From assembly GCF_000375585.1 (NCBI RefSeq), contig NZ_AQWP01000007.1, forward strand, positions 62,538-126,537: a stretch of DNA of 64,000 bases. The letters run 5' to 3'. Source of the DNA: Sinorhizobium meliloti 4H41. GTDB taxonomy: Bacteria > Pseudomonadota > Alphaproteobacteria > Rhizobiales > Rhizobiaceae. Positions 29,080 through 39,022 of the stretch are shown in pieces. The notes under the pieces were generated by a model that was not told the DNA's origin, searched no databases, and was given only the letters and a program-made list of their open reading frames with translations. Position 1 is the stretch's first letter; every line of letters starts with the position of its first letter. The translations under genes and the position numbers were made by a program.

Positions 29080-29859
29080 TCAGAACCGCCGCTCGACCAG
29101 CATCTTCTTGATCTCGCCGATCGCCTTGGCGGGGTTCAACCCCTTCGGACAGGCCTGGGCGCAGTTCATGATCGTGTGGCAGCGATAGAGCCGGAACGGA
29201 TCTTCGAGATTGTCGAGACGCTCGCCAGTGGCCTCGTCTCTGGAGTCGATCAGCCAGCGATAGGCCTGCAGGAGGACGGCGGGGCCGAGGTAGCGGTCAC
29301 CGTTCCACCAATAGCTCGGACAGGAGGTCGAGCAGCAGGCGCAGAGAATGCACTCATAGAGCCCGTCGAGCTTCAGGCGATCTTCGTGGCTCTGCCGCCA
29401 TTCCTTGGCCGGCGTCGGCGAAACGGTTTTCAGCCAGGGCTCGATCGAACGGTGCTGGGCATAGAAATTGGTGAGGTCGGGCACGAGGTCCTTGACGACG
29501 GGCATGTGCGGCAGCGGATACACCTTCACGGCGCCCTTCACCTCATCCATGCCCTTGGTGCAGGCGAGCGTATTGGTGCCGTCGATATTCATCGCACAGG
29601 AGCCGCAGATGCCTTCGCGGCAGGAGCGGCGCAGCGTCAGCGTCGGATCGATGTTGTTCTTGATGTAGAGCAGACCGTCCAGAACCATCGGGCCGCAATC
29701 GTCGATATCGATGTAATAGGTATCGATCCGCGGGTTTTTGCCGTCGTCCGGATTCCAGCGATAGACCCGGTATTCGCGCAGGTTCGCCGCACCGACCGGT
29801 TTCGGCCACACCTTGCCTTCGGTGATCTGCGAGTTCTTGGGGAGAGCGAGTTCAACCAT
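29080..29859 (-). CDS. sdhB: Succinate dehydrogenase iron-sulfur subunit
   Basis: Electron-transfer subunit of complex II, 259 residues. The N-terminal ferredoxin domain holds a [2Fe-2S] cluster (Cys80, Cys85, Cys88, Cys100 in [13 protein letters not shown] and beyond). The C-terminal domain has [13 protein letters not shown] and [14 protein letters not shown] for the [4Fe-4S] and [3Fe-4S] clusters. It lies 18 bp after sdhA and is the last gene of sdhCDAB. Confidence 0.97.
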   Translation of the reverse strand: MVELALPKNSQITEGKVWPKPVGAANLREYRVYRWNPDDGKNPRIDTYYIDIDDCGPMVLDGLLYIKNNIDPTLTLRRSCREGICGSCAMNIDGTNTLACTKGMDEVKGAVKVYPLPHMPVVKDLVPDLTNFYAQHRSIEPWLKTVSPTPAKEWRQSHEDRLKLDGLYECILCACCSTSCPSYWWNGDRYLGPAVLLQAYRWLIDSRDEATGERLDNLEDPFRLYRCHTIMNCAQACPKGLNPAKAIGEIKKMLVERRF

Positions 29860-29877
29860 GTGCCTTAGTCCTCGAGA

Positions 29878-31719
29878 TCAGTAGACGCGCGCCTTCGGCT
29901 CGATCTTGTAGGGATCGATGCCTTCGGCGATCAGCTCGGTGTGCACCGGACGAAAATCGAGCCGGACGTCGCCCGCTTCGTTGACCCAGGCAAGCGTGTG
30001 CTTGCGCCAGTTGACGTCGTCTCGACCGGCGAGCGGGCCGTCCTTGTAGTCCTCGCGCGCATGCGCGCCGCGGCTTTCCTTGCGCGCCTCGGCGCCGTAG
30101 ACCGTGGTGATGGCGTTGGCCATCAGGTTTTCGAGCTCCAGCGTCTCGACGAGATCCGAGTTCCAGATCATCGAGCGGTCGGTGACCCTGACGTCCGGCA
30201 GTTCCTTCCAGATCGCAGACAGGCGACGGCAGCCGGATTCGAGCGACTCCTGCGTACGGAACACGGCCGCGTCTTCCTGCATGGCGCGCTGCATCTTGTC
30301 ACGCAGCACTGCCGTGGGCGTGGTGCCGTTGGCGTGCCGCAGCCGGTCGAAACGCTCCATGATGCGGTCGCAGGAGGCCGTGTCGACGTCCGGCACCGCC
30401 TCGTTGCGGTCGATGATCTGGCCGGCGCGGATCGCCGCCGCACGGCCGAAGACGACAAGGTCGATCAGCGAGTTCGAGCCGAGCCGGTTGGCGCCGTGCA
30501 CCGAGGCGCAGCCGGCTTCGCCGACGGCCATCAGTCCGGGCGCGATTCGCTCCGGGTTCTGGCCGTCCGCATTCAGCACTTCGCCCCAGTAATTGGTCGG
30601 CACGCCGCCCATATTGTAGTGAACGGTCGGCAGCACCGGGATCGGCTCGCGCGTGACGTCGACGCCGGCGAAAATCTTCGCCGATTCCGAAATGCCCGGC
30701 AGGCGCTCATGCAGCACTGCGGGATCGAGATGGTCGAGATGCAGGAAGATATGGTCCTTGTTCTTGCCGACGCCTCGGCCCTCGCGGATTTCCATCGTCA
30801 TGCAGCGGGAAACGACGTCGCGCGAGGCAAGGTCCTTGGCAGAGGGCGCGTAGCGCTCCATGAAGCGCTCGCCCTCGGAATTGACCAGATAGCCGCCCTC
30901 GCCGCGGGCGCCTTCGGTGATGAGGCAGCCTGCGCCGTAAATGCCGGTCGGATGGAACTGCACGAATTCCATATCCTGCAGCGGCAGACCGGCGCGCGCA
31001 ATCATGCCGCCGCCGTCGCCGGTGCAGGTATGCGCCGAGGTCGCGGAGAAATAGGCGCGGCCGTAGCCGCCGGTCGCCAGCACCACCATCTTGGCGGCGA
31101 ACCGGTGGATCGTGCCGTCGTCGAGGTTCCAGGCGACCACGCCGGTGCAGCGGCCGTCAGCCGACATGATCAGGTCGATGGCGAAATATTCGATGAAGAA
31201 TTCGGCATTGTTCCGGAGCGATTGGCCGTAAAGCGTATGCAGGATCGCGTGGCCGGTACGGTCGGCGGCGGCGCAGGTGCGCTGCACCGGCGGCCCTTCG
31301 CCGTAGTTCTGCATGTGGCCGCCGAAGGGGCGCTGATAGATCTTGCCTTCTTCGTTGCGCGAGAACGGAACGCCATAGTGCTCGAGTTCGTAGACCGCCT
31401 TCGGCGCTTCCATTGCGAGATACTGCATGGCGTCGACATCGCCGAGCCAGTCGGAGCCCTTGACGGTGTCATAAAGATGCCACTGCCAGCAGTCGGGCGT
31501 CATGTTCTGCAGCGAAGCGGCGATGCCGCCCTGTGCCGCGACCGTATGCGAACGCGTCGGGAAGACCTTGGTTATGCAGGCCGTCCTCAGGCCCTGCTCG
31601 GCCATGCCGAGCGTCGCGCGCAGGCCCGCCCCGCCGGCGCCGACGACGACGACGTCGAAGGAATGGTCGACATATTGATATGCCTTGCCGTTTGCAGCGG
31701 GTGAACTGATCGATGCCAT
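29878..31719 (-). CDS. sdhA: Succinate dehydrogenase flavoprotein subunit
   Basis: Oxidises succinate to fumarate with covalently bound FAD, 613 residues. FAD motif VVGAGGAG at about 25-32; the FAD-linking His58 in [10 protein letters not shown]; active-site region [11 protein letters not shown] and a C-terminal covering domain. The start at 31719 ([11 protein letters not shown]) leaves 7 bp to the sdhD stop; an upstream in-frame start at 31737 would overlap sdhD. Third gene of the operon. Confidence 0.97.
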   Translation of the reverse strand: MASISSPAANGKAYQYVDHSFDVVVVGAGGAGLRATLGMAEQGLRTACITKVFPTRSHTVAAQGGIAASLQNMTPDCWQWHLYDTVKGSDWLGDVDAMQYLAMEAPKAVYELEHYGVPFSRNEEGKIYQRPFGGHMQNYGEGPPVQRTCAAADRTGHAILHTLYGQSLRNNAEFFIEYFAIDLIMSADGRCTGVVAWNLDDGTIHRFAAKMVVLATGGYGRAYFSATSAHTCTGDGGGMIARAGLPLQDMEFVQFHPTGIYGAGCLITEGARGEGGYLVNSEGERFMERYAPSAKDLASRDVVSRCMTMEIREGRGVGKNKDHIFLHLDHLDPAVLHERLPGISESAKIFAGVDVTREPIPVLPTVHYNMGGVPTNYWGEVLNADGQNPERIAPGLMAVGEAGCASVHGANRLGSNSLIDLVVFGRAAAIRAGQIIDRNEAVPDVDTASCDRIMERFDRLRHANGTTPTAVLRDKMQRAMQEDAAVFRTQESLESGCRRLSAIWKELPDVRVTDRSMIWNSDLVETLELENLMANAITTVYGAEARKESRGAHAREDYKDGPLAGRDDVNWRKHTLAWVNEAGDVRLDFRPVHTELIAEGIDPYKIEPKARVY

Positions 31720-31726
31720 GACGAAA

Positions 31727-32107
31727 TTACCCTGCAAAAGCGATCTTCAGGACGGCGAAAAGACAGAGCCCGCCGACCGCGATCGTGAAGAATGTGTTGA
31801 GCATGAGAAGCGCTATCTTGGCGCCCTCCGCATGGACGTAGTCCTCGATGATGACCTGCATGCCGATCTTCATGTGAACGAGGCCGGCGACGACCATCAG
31901 CCCCATGGCAACCGCCACGAAGGGGTTCGAAAGGGCCGCGATCAGTTCCGCATGCGGTGCGCCCGCATAATGGGCGAGAAAGACGACGAAGAAGATCGTG
32001 AGAGGAATGCTGGCGACGGCCGTGAGGCGCTGCCGCCAGAAGTGATCCGTGCCTTCCTTTGCCGAACCGAGACCCCGGACCTTGCCGAGAGGTGTGCGCA
32101 TATTCAT
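31727..32107 (-). CDS. sdhD: Succinate dehydrogenase membrane anchor subunit
   Basis: Small membrane subunit of 126 residues with three transmembrane helices. The block [17 protein letters not shown] has the axial heme histidine and the conserved Asp-Tyr near the quinone site. The N-terminus [20 protein letters not shown] is the usual alphaproteobacterial SdhD opening. It lies 11 bp after sdhC. Confidence 0.95.
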   Translation of the reverse strand: MNMRTPLGKVRGLGSAKEGTDHFWRQRLTAVASIPLTIFFVVFLAHYAGAPHAELIAALSNPFVAVAMGLMVVAGLVHMKIGMQVIIEDYVHAEGAKIALLMLNTFFTIAVGGLCLFAVLKIAFAG

Positions 32108-32118
32108 GTCGAAGTCCC

Positions 32119-32511
32119 TTAACGAGCGAGGTAGCCGACGACCCAGATGACGAGCGTCAGCGTCGCCGATGCGACGATCATGGCCTTCGCCATTCTCGTG
32201 GCGAAGTGCTTCTCATAGCCGTAGCCGAGATCCCAGCCGAGGTGGCGGATGCCGCCCAGCAGATGGTGCACAAGGGCCCAGGTATAGCCGAAGAGGACGA
32301 CCTTGCCGATGAACGTGCCGAACAGCCAGTTCACCCAGTCGTAGTAGGCAGCGCCCGAAGCAGCGGCGATCAGCCACCACGCCACCAGGACGGTGCCGAA
32401 ATAGAGCGCGCCGCCGGTGATGCGGTGCATGATCGACATGATCATGGTGGGGATCGGCTTGTAGATTTGAAGATGCGGCGAGAGCGGCCGGCTTCTTGTG
32501 ACATTCGTCAT
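32119..32511 (-). CDS. sdhC: Succinate dehydrogenase cytochrome b556 subunit
   Basis: The 130-residue membrane subunit has three helices. RPLSPHLQIYKP and SIMHRITG form the quinone-proximal start, and VHHLLGGIRHLGWD carries the heme-ligand histidine. The ATG at 32511 was chosen because the family begins MTNVTRSRPLSPH and a Shine-Dalgarno (GAGGTTCCG) precedes it; a GTG at 32574 would add 21 unrelated residues. First gene of sdhCDAB; the AT-rich 230 bp upstream, shared with the divergent exported-protein gene, presumably holds the promoter. Confidence 0.95.
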   Translation of the reverse strand: MTNVTRSRPLSPHLQIYKPIPTMIMSIMHRITGGALYFGTVLVAWWLIAAASGAAYYDWVNWLFGTFIGKVVLFGYTWALVHHLLGGIRHLGWDLGYGYEKHFATRMAKAMIVASATLTLVIWVVGYLAR

Positions 32512-32778
32512 CGGAACCTCGCGGGATGACCGGATATGCGTCCAAAACTGGACTCTTTTCGTCCGGTATCGCACCCGATTGTGCGCAATTCAGTCACCCG
32601 GACCTTTAATCACCATAGGGCTTCACGACAAGTGTGTTTGCAGTGCAAAATCAATTTAATCGATTTGACGGAAAACGGCATTTTCCCGCCTCGGAGAGAC
32701 ATCCGGCCTTTTAACGATATGCACGAAAAAACCCAGCCGAATCCGTGACATTTCCCGTCGGTTGCCGCAGGATGCACT

Positions 32779-32794
32779 TTAACGGTTTGTTAAC
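32779..32794 (+). promoter_or_regulatory. Perfect CtrA-type box TTAA-N7-TTAAC
   Basis: TTAACGGTTTGTTAAC matches the full CtrA consensus TTAA-N7-TTAA, with the extra 3' C, 23 bp upstream of the exported-protein ATG. The spacing and matches are exact; binding is inferred. Confidence 0.55.
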
Positions 32795-32816
32795 GATGAT
32801 CCGGAGGCAGCGAGAC

Positions 32817-33440
32817 ATGAACCCCTCGCGAATGGTCCGCGCGGCCAAAGCTCTAGTCGTGGCCTTCGCACTTGCGATGCCCGCCGGTTTGCCGGCACGG
32901 GCAGCCGAAAGTGACGGTTTCGGCAATGTGGAGACCCGAACCCGCCATGTCCGGATCAAGCATCGCACGCCCCATCACACCTGGCGCAAGGCGCGCCACC
33001 GGTCAGTAACGACCGTCGGCGGTTTCGCATCTGCCGGTTCCATGGGCCTGCCCGATGTTCAGACCCGCACCCGGCACGTCCGGCCGAGATATCCCTGGCC
33101 GGGATATTCCCGGCATCGTTACGCTCCCCGCGGACGGGATCGTGGTCCTGTGATCGTCATCAATGGCGGCGGATACGCGTCCGGCGGTTACGGCAGCTAT
33201 GGGAGTTACGACTTCCCGACACCCATTCCGGACATCGGCACCTATGCCGGCGGCCTTTCGGCGTTCCGCGATGAAGGAAACGGCATCTATTTCAGCCGGG
33301 ACGGCGGCTACGCCTATCTTGCCGGCGAGACCGCAGCAGCCAACCCATCATCGAAACGCGCGAAGATCATCATCGTCTCGCCGCAGGTAAACGCCAGCGC
33401 TTGCTCCTGGGAGCACGGCGTCTGCGTCGTCCGGCCGTAG
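32817..33440 (+). CDS. Exported hypothetical protein with duplicated TRTRHVR motif
   Basis: The 207-residue protein has a signal peptide (hydrophobic core about 11-23, cleavage near PARA-AES). The mature N-terminal part is very basic and His/Arg-rich and carries VETRTRHVR (38-46) and VQTRTRHVR (81-89), two near-identical motifs 43 residues apart. A Gly/Tyr-rich stretch (GGYASGGYGSYGSY) follows, then a C-terminal part with two cysteines (ASACSWEHGVCVV). I recognise no domain. ATG 32817 was chosen for its signal peptide and GGAGG Shine-Dalgarno. A CtrA-like box lies just upstream, so cell-cycle control is plausible. Confidence 0.8.
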   Translation: MNPSRMVRAAKALVVAFALAMPAGLPARAAESDGFGNVETRTRHVRIKHRTPHHTWRKARHRSVTTVGGFASAGSMGLPDVQTRTRHVRPRYPWPGYSRHRYAPRGRDRGPVIVINGGGYASGGYGSYGSYDFPTPIPDIGTYAGGLSAFRDEGNGIYFSRDGGYAYLAGETAAANPSSKRAKIIIVSPQVNASACSWEHGVCVVRP

Positions 33441-33456
33441 AGGGCGGACGTTCCTC

Positions 33457-34125
33457 TCAATCGTCGCCGGCGCCGACAGCCGGACCGAACCGCCAGACCG
33501 TCGTGCGCTTCACCTCGCTGTCTTCGAGCGCCCGGGTCACCGGCACCTCGTAGGTCGCAAGGTCAGTCATCCGCCCGCGTGGACAATAGGCCCGGCCCGG
33601 ATCGCCGACGAGAACGACGGCACCGGCACGTTCGAGCGCGTCGAACCAGGGCAGAAGAAGATCGGCGAAGCTCTTGTCGTAGAAGACGTCTCCGGCGAGG
33701 TAGACGTCGGCCGCCCGTTCCGAGCCGACGATATCGTCTCCGGTGAAGGCGAGCGATACGCCGTTGAGCCCGGCATTCAGCCGCGCGGCCGTTTCGGACC
33801 ATGGGTCGATGTCGGCGGCGGTGACCTCATCGGCGCCGGCCAACTTCGCCGCGATGGCGACGAGGCCGGAACCGGAGGCGAAATCGATGACGCGGCGGCC
33901 GCGCACCGTTTCGGGGTGATCGAGGACATAGCGGGCAAGCCCCTGCCCTCCCGCCCAGGCGAAGGCCCAGAAGGGCGGCGGCAGACCGATCCGTTCCAGC
34001 TCTTCCTCGGTCTTCAGCCACAATTCATGCGCCTCGCCCGCAAGATGCAGGCGGATTTCCGGCACGTGCGGCGGCGCGAGAATGTCGGTGTTGGCGCGGA
34101 TGAAGCTTTCGGGATCGGTCTTCAC
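33457..34125 (-). CDS. Class I SAM methyltransferase, ETFB lysine methyltransferase type
   Basis: About 222 residues. The family block PPFWAFAWAGGQGLARYVLD precedes the SAM-binding motif VIDFASGSGLVAIAAKLAG and the acidic AADIDP. This architecture matches the ETF-beta lysine methyltransferases, including the characterised Agrobacterium enzyme that methylates electron transfer flavoprotein. The start is uncertain: a GTG at 34125 lies 13 bp after the upstream stop, whereas ATG-like starts further up (34194) would overlap the EVE gene by 56 bp. It is the last gene in the tsaD-gpsA row. Confidence 0.8.
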   Translation of the reverse strand: MKTDPESFIRANTDILAPPHVPEIRLHLAGEAHELWLKTEEELERIGLPPPFWAFAWAGGQGLARYVLDHPETVRGRRVIDFASGSGLVAIAAKLAGADEVTAADIDPWSETAARLNAGLNGVSLAFTGDDIVGSERAADVYLAGDVFYDKSFADLLLPWFDALERAGAVVLVGDPGRAYCPRGRMTDLATYEVPVTRALEDSEVKRTTVWRFGPAVGAGDD

Positions 34126-34138
34126 GACATTCGGTTCG

Positions 34139-34570
34139 CTATCGAGGCGGATTGTCCAGCCCGCCCATGCGGCAGACCTCGATCCACTCGTCATCCGTCA
34201 CCGGCTGCACCGAAAGACGCATCGACGTGACGAGCGACATCTTGGCGAGCTTCGGATTTTCCTTGATTTCCTTGAGTGAAACCGGCCGTGGCATGTCCAT
34301 GACGGCGCGGATGTCGACGCAGTCCCAGCGGGCGTCGCCCTCTGCCGTCGAGTCCGGATGCGACAGCGCGCAGACCTCGGTGATGCCGACGATCTCGAGC
34401 CCCTCGTTGGAGTGATAGAAGAAACCCTTGTCGCCGATCGTCATCGCCCGCATGTTGTTGCGCGCCAGGTAGTTGCGCACGCCGGTCCATTCGGTGCCCT
34501 TCTCGCCGGCATCTTTCTGCATCTGCCAGGACCATTTCGCCGGTTCGGATTTGTAGAGCCAGAACGCCAT
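34139..34570 (-). CDS. EVE domain protein
   Basis: The 143-residue protein is a single EVE domain (PUA-like fold): WLYKSEPAKWSW at the start, WTGVRNYLARNNMRAM, then GFFYHSNEG. EVE domains bind modified bases in DNA or RNA in the Thyn1 family; the ligand here is unknown. It sits 6 bp after the YciI gene and 13 bp before the methyltransferase gene. Confidence 0.9.
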   Translation of the reverse strand: MAFWLYKSEPAKWSWQMQKDAGEKGTEWTGVRNYLARNNMRAMTIGDKGFFYHSNEGLEIVGITEVCALSHPDSTAEGDARWDCVDIRAVMDMPRPVSLKEIKENPKLAKMSLVTSMRLSVQPVTDDEWIEVCRMGGLDNPPR

Positions 34571-34576
34571 CGCCCC

Positions 34577-34870
34577 TCAAGCCTCCGGATTGTTGAAGAC
34601 CCAGTTGTAGGCCTTGATCTCGACATTGGCGAAGAGACCCGCCTTCGCATAGGGATCGGCCTCGGCAAGCGCCCTGGCCTCTTCGAGCGTGTCGGCCTTG
34701 ACGATCACGAGGCTCCCCGTCGGCTTGCCGTCGGCGTCCAGGAAAGGTCCTGCGATCTTCAGGATGCCCCGGGCATTGAGGTCGTTGAGATAGGCGACAT
34801 GGTCAGGTCGGGTGTCGACCCTGAGTTGCAGCGCGCCGGGCTTGTCGGTGCAGAGCAGTGCGAAGAGCAT
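34577..34870 (-). CDS. YciI family protein
   Basis: The 97-residue protein has a ferredoxin-like fold of the YciI/muconolactone isomerase-like group: MLFALLCTDKPGALQLRVDTRPDHV with the conserved His, then AGPFLDADGKPTGSLVIV. No enzymatic role is established. ATG 34870 is preferred over 34891, which would run into the gpsA stop. Very close neighbours on both sides indicate cotranscription. Confidence 0.9.
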   Translation of the reverse strand: MLFALLCTDKPGALQLRVDTRPDHVAYLNDLNARGILKIAGPFLDADGKPTGSLVIVKADTLEEARALAEADPYAKAGLFANVEIKAYNWVFNNPEA

Positions 34871-34887
34871 GGATCCTCCTGAAGACA

Positions 34888-35886
34888 TCATTCGTGGGTG
34901 ATCGGTCTGGACATCAGTTGTTCGAGAGCCGAGCGGACATCCAGCTTTCCGTCGACGATGGCTGCGACGGCCTCCGTGACCGGCATCTCGATGCCGAGTC
35001 CGCCCGCCACGCGGGCGGCGACGGATGCGGCAAAAGCGCCCTCCACCAATTCGCTGCCGGCGGCAGCCCGGCCGTCTTTACCGAGGGCTATGCCGAAGCG
35101 CAGGTTGCGCGACTGGTGGCTCGTCGCAGTCAGCACGAGGTCACCCAATCCCGAAAGGCCGCGCACAGTGTCCGCCTCGCCGCCCCTCGCGACGATGAAG
35201 CGCGACATTTCCGCAAGCCCGCGCGAGATCAGCGCAGCGCGGGCCGAGTCGCCGAGGCCGGCGCCTTCGACGATGCCGCAGGCGATCGCCAGCACGTTCT
35301 TGAGCGCCCCGCCAAGCTGAACGCCGGTGCGGTCCGCCGAGGGATAGAGCCGGAACGTCCGCCCGGAAAGCGCCTCCGCAAGCTCCGTCGCGATCGCGGT
35401 ATCGGGGGCGGCGATCACCATGGCGGTCGGCAGGCCGCGAGCGATATCGGCGGCAAAGCCCGGGCCGGAAAGCACCCCGACGCGACTGCCCGGCAACTCC
35501 TCTTCGAGAACGTCGGTGAGGAGTCGGCCGGTCGATTGCTCCATGCCCTTGGCGCAGGTGACGACGATCGCCCTGGCGCCGATCGCGGCACCGTAGCACC
35601 GCGCCGCGTCCCGATGCGCTTGCGAAGGCATCGCAAAAAGCACGATGTCGGCGTCTTCGAGCGCGGTCGCCTGCGAAGAATAGGCAAGGCGCGGGGGAAG
35701 CGGAATTCCCGGGAGAACCGCGTCATTCCGCCCGGTACGGCGACACTGCGCGGCCGCTTCTTCCCGCCGGGCAAGCAGAGTGACATTCGCCTTGTCCTTC
35801 GCTGCCGCGACGGCCGAAAGCGCCGTTCCGAAGGCGCCCGCCCCGACGACCACGATTTTTTGCGCGCTCTTCGATTTGCCGCTCAT
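34888..35886 (-). CDS. gpsA: Glycerol-3-phosphate dehydrogenase [NAD(P)+]
   Basis: Makes sn-glycerol-3-phosphate for phospholipids. The protein has 332 residues: Rossmann motif [12 protein letters not shown] at 13-24, [10 protein letters not shown], the catalytic lysine region VTCAKGME and [16 protein letters not shown]. It is 10 bp downstream of tsaD, an arrangement common in Rhizobiales. Confidence 0.96.
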   Translation of the reverse strand: MSGKSKSAQKIVVVGAGAFGTALSAVAAAKDKANVTLLARREEAAAQCRRTGRNDAVLPGIPLPPRLAYSSQATALEDADIVLFAMPSQAHRDAARCYGAAIGARAIVVTCAKGMEQSTGRLLTDVLEEELPGSRVGVLSGPGFAADIARGLPTAMVIAAPDTAIATELAEALSGRTFRLYPSADRTGVQLGGALKNVLAIACGIVEGAGLGDSARAALISRGLAEMSRFIVARGGEADTVRGLSGLGDLVLTATSHQSRNLRFGIALGKDGRAAAGSELVEGAFAASVAARVAGGLGIEMPVTEAVAAIVDGKLDVRSALEQLMSRPITHE

Positions 35887-35896
35887 CTTCCGTCCA

Positions 35897-36994
35897 TCAT
35901 GCCTTGGCGCCGCGTCTGCCGGAGCCGATCAATGCCTTGGCTTCGGAATCGAGCGGCCAGCGCGAACGCGGAGCCGCATCGAGCCCGTCCGCCGGCAGGC
36001 CCGCCGCGAGGCGCTCCGCACCGGCCCAGGCGATCATCGCGGCGTTGTCGGTGCAAAGCGAGAGCGGCGGCGCGATGAAGCGGAAGCCGTGCTCGTCGCA
36101 AAGCGACTGCAATGTCCGGCGCAATGTCTGGTTCGCGGCAACCCCGCCGGCCACGACAAGAGCCGGTTGGTCGACGGAAGCGAAGTCCGCCCTGAACCGT
36201 TTCAAGCCGCGTCCGACCCGATCCCTGAGCGTGCGGGAAATGGCGCGCTGGAAAGAGGCACAGACGTCTGCGATATCCTGATCCGTCACCGGCTCCAGCG
36301 ACTGTGCGGCCTGGCGGACGGCGGTCTTGAGGCCCGAAAAAGAAAAATCGAGCCTGGCGTCACCGACGAGCGGCCGGGGAAAATCGAAGCGCTCCGCATT
36401 GCCGGCCTGCGCCGCCCGCTCGACGGCCGGCCCGCCCGGATAGGGAAGACCGAGCAGCTTTGCGGTCTTGTCGAAGGCCTCGCCGAGCGCATCGTCGATC
36501 GTCGTGCCCCAGCGTTCGTATTCGCCGACGCCCTTGACGAGGATCAGCTGTGTATGGCCGCCCGAGACGAGCAGCATCAGATAGGGAAATGAAAGGCCGT
36601 CGGTCAGCCGCGCCGTCAGCGCGTGACCTTCGAGGTGATTGACCGCATAGAGCGGCTTGCCGGTCGCCCGCGCGATCGCCTTGCCGGTCATCAGCCCGAC
36701 GATGAGCCCGCCGATCAGGCCGGGACCGCTTGTCGCAGCGACCGCGTCGATGTCCCGGAGCGTCACGCCGGCGCGCAGGAGCGCTTCCTCGATCAGCGTG
36801 TCGAGCGCCTCGACATGGGCGCGCGCCGCAATCTCGGGAACGACGCCGCCATAGGCGCTGTGCTCTTCCAGCTGGCTCAGCACCACGTCGCCGAGAATCC
36901 GGCCGTGGCCCTCTTCGTCACGCAGCACGACCGAAGCGGCGGTTTCGTCGCAGCTTGTCTCAATGCCGAGGATGCGCAAAGGCGGGGACGTCAC
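35897..36994 (-). CDS. tsaD: tRNA N6-adenosine threonylcarbamoyltransferase
   Basis: Transfers threonylcarbamoyl to A37 of ANN-decoding tRNAs with TsaB/TsaE. The protein has 365 residues: an ASKHA fold starting [16 protein letters not shown], metal ligands in [12 protein letters not shown] and [10 protein letters not shown], and nucleotide motif LVSGGHTQL. It is divergent from hemC; the 171-bp spacer contains a hairpin-rich repeat. Confidence 0.96.
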   Translation of the reverse strand: MTSPPLRILGIETSCDETAASVVLRDEEGHGRILGDVVLSQLEEHSAYGGVVPEIAARAHVEALDTLIEEALLRAGVTLRDIDAVAATSGPGLIGGLIVGLMTGKAIARATGKPLYAVNHLEGHALTARLTDGLSFPYLMLLVSGGHTQLILVKGVGEYERWGTTIDDALGEAFDKTAKLLGLPYPGGPAVERAAQAGNAERFDFPRPLVGDARLDFSFSGLKTAVRQAAQSLEPVTDQDIADVCASFQRAISRTLRDRVGRGLKRFRADFASVDQPALVVAGGVAANQTLRRTLQSLCDEHGFRFIAPPLSLCTDNAAMIAWAGAERLAAGLPADGLDAAPRSRWPLDSEAKALIGSGRRGAKA

Positions 36995-37043
36995 GTGCTA
37001 TACTCAAAGATTGCGGTCGCAGTGAAAGGTGGTTACACGAAAC

Positions 37044-37152
37044 TCAAACAGCGCCGTGCGCCTTCAGACGCACAAGGGACGCTGTAACGCTTTGAACTGC
37101 TGCATGGTTTTGTCCTGAACCGGTTCCGATCCAAGGAAGCATGCAGTAACAA
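37044..37152 (+). repeat. Hairpin-forming dispersed repeat, copy 1 (upstream of hemC)
   Basis: Two hairpin blocks make up the element: GCGCCGTGCGCC...AGACGCAC and a second half with ACTGCTGCATG...AGCATGCAGT. It aligns over about 100 bp with the inverse complement of 45124-45225 (shared core CTGCTGCATG-TTTTGTCCT). It ends 14 bp before the hemC start codon, so it is probably transcribed as hemC 5' leader. Confidence 0.7.
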
Positions 37153-37165
37153 CGGATGGCGAAGG

Positions 37166-38095
37166 ATGCAAACGAAACCTTTCCGCATCGGCACGCGCGG
37201 CAGCCCGCTGGCGATGGCCCAGACGCATGAAACGCGCGACCGGCTCGCCGCCGCCCATGGTCTGCCACCGGAAATGTTCGAGATCGTCATTCTTTCCACG
37301 AAGGGCGACCGGATCACCGACAGGTCGCTTGCGGAGATCGGCGGCAAGGGCCTGTTCACCGAAGAGCTCGAGCAGCAGCTTCTGTCGGGAGACCTCGACT
37401 TCGCCGTACATTCGTCCAAGGACATGCCGACGAAGCTGCCGGACGGGCTGTTCCTTTCGGCTTTCCTGCCGCGCGAGGACATCCGTGACGCCTTTGTCGG
37501 CCGCTCGGCCGAAAGGCTCGCCGATCTCCCGCAAGGCGCCACCGTCGGCTCGTCTTCGCTGCGCCGTCAGGCGCTGATCCGGCGGCTTCGGCCCGATATC
37601 GACGTGATCACCTATCGCGGACAGGTCGAGACACGCCTGCGCAAGCTTGCCGAAGGTCAGGTCGACGGCACGCTTCTGGCCTTCGCCGGCCTGAAGCGTC
37701 TCGGCATGGAGCATGTGCCGACGGAGCTGCTTGACCCGGAAGAATTTCCGCCGGCGCCGGCTCAGGGCGCGATCTGCGTCGAGGCCCGCATCGGCGACGA
37801 CCGTATCAACACGCTGCTTGCGGCAATCGACGACCCCCGCACACACGAGGCGGTCTCCTGCGAGCGCGGCTTCCTGGCGACACTCGACGGCTCCTGCCGT
37901 ACGCCGATCGCCGGCTACGCGCAATCGGACGGGACACATATCCGTTTCGCCGGCATGATCCTGACGCCCGACGGCACCACTTGCCACCAGATCGAAATCG
38001 ACGGCAGAGCGGCAGACGCGGAAAGGCTTGGGCAGGAGGCCGGCGAGCGTATCCGCGCCAAGGCGGGACCGGGATTCTTCTCGAGCTGGAGCTGA
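37166..38095 (+). CDS. hemC: Hydroxymethylbilane synthase (porphobilinogen deaminase)
   Basis: Joins four porphobilinogens into hydroxymethylbilane for heme and corrinoid synthesis. The protein has 309 residues. The N-terminal [16 protein letters not shown], the arginine-rich [15 protein letters not shown] and the dipyrromethane-cofactor Cys244 in [12 protein letters not shown] are canonical. It is the first gene of a forward-strand hem block and ends 4 bp before hemD. Confidence 0.96.
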   Translation: MQTKPFRIGTRGSPLAMAQTHETRDRLAAAHGLPPEMFEIVILSTKGDRITDRSLAEIGGKGLFTEELEQQLLSGDLDFAVHSSKDMPTKLPDGLFLSAFLPREDIRDAFVGRSAERLADLPQGATVGSSSLRRQALIRRLRPDIDVITYRGQVETRLRKLAEGQVDGTLLAFAGLKRLGMEHVPTELLDPEEFPPAPAQGAICVEARIGDDRINTLLAAIDDPRTHEAVSCERGFLATLDGSCRTPIAGYAQSDGTHIRFAGMILTPDGTTCHQIEIDGRAADAERLGQEAGERIRAKAGPGFFSSWS

Positions 38096-38099
38096 TCCG

Positions 38100-38807
38100 A
38101 TGCGCGTGCTCGTGACCCGGCCACGCCCGGCCGCCGAAAGGACGGCGGCAAGGCTCAGCGCCATGGGTCATGAAGCGGTCATCCTGCCGCTCATGCAGGC
38201 GCAGCATCTCGCCGGCGCGGTTCGGGCAGCATTGAGCGAGCCCCACCAGGCGATCGCCGTCACCAGTGGGGAGGCGGTCCGCGTCCTCGGCGCGCTCGGT
38301 CCGGCGCTTGAGCCACACCTTGCAACACCGCTCTTTGCAGTCGGCGAAGCGACGGCGCGCGCCGCGGGCGATCTCGGATTTACCGACATCCGGATCGGAC
38401 CGGGAACCGGCGAGGGACTCGCCGAGACGGTCGCCGCCCTTCTCCCCCCCGGCGAAATGCTGGTCTATCTCGCCGGTTCACCGCGGACCGAGGGTTTCGA
38501 ACGGGCATTGCACCAACGGCAAATCGAGCACAGGATCGCCGAATGCTACCGGATGGCGCCGGTTCACTATCCTGCGGAGACGCTGCCGGGGCTCCTCCGC
38601 GCGGGCCCCTTCGATGCGGTAATGCTCTATTCCCGCGAGAGCGCGCGGCGCCTGGATGCAGCATTGCGGGAGAGCGGGCTTGAACCCGCGGACCTCGCCT
38701 CGCGCTTTCTCTGCCTGAGCTGGCCGATAAGAGAGACCCTGCCGGACGGTCTTGTTTGCGGGGTCGCGGCAGCGCCGGACGAGGAAAATCTCTTGCGGCT
38801 TCTTTGA
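38100..38807 (+). CDS. hemD: Uroporphyrinogen-III synthase
   Basis: Cyclises hydroxymethylbilane with ring D inversion. The protein has 235 residues; the family is poorly conserved, but RVLVTRPRPAAERTAARLSAMGHEAV, FAVGEATARAAGDLGF and the late FDAVMLYSRESARRL are typical. ATG 38100 lies 4 bp after the hemC stop. A 215-bp gap without recognisable content follows before the mitofilin gene. Confidence 0.92.
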   Translation: MRVLVTRPRPAAERTAARLSAMGHEAVILPLMQAQHLAGAVRAALSEPHQAIAVTSGEAVRVLGALGPALEPHLATPLFAVGEATARAAGDLGFTDIRIGPGTGEGLAETVAALLPPGEMLVYLAGSPRTEGFERALHQRQIEHRIAECYRMAPVHYPAETLPGLLRAGPFDAVMLYSRESARRLDAALRESGLEPADLASRFLCLSWPIRETLPDGLVCGVAAAPDEENLLRLL

Positions 38808-39022
38808 GGCCAAATCAGCAAAGTCGGCGCCGGTTTTCCGCCTGCCTTGTGCACATTGCTCGGGTCATCTGGGCCATTTCCGTCAAAAAGCATGGTCTGG
38901 GGCTTTCCCTCGTCATCCTCGCTGACTAGGTTTGCGTTTAGAACGGAGGAAGGTGCGGAGCGTTCCTGCTGCAGATCCGCTCAGGCCCGACCGACAGGCA
39001 ATGAAACGGTAATGAGGTGACC

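Noticed and set aside
29941-31704. Long forward frame opposite sdhA
   Set aside because: Mirror of the sdhA codon bias; no family resemblance.
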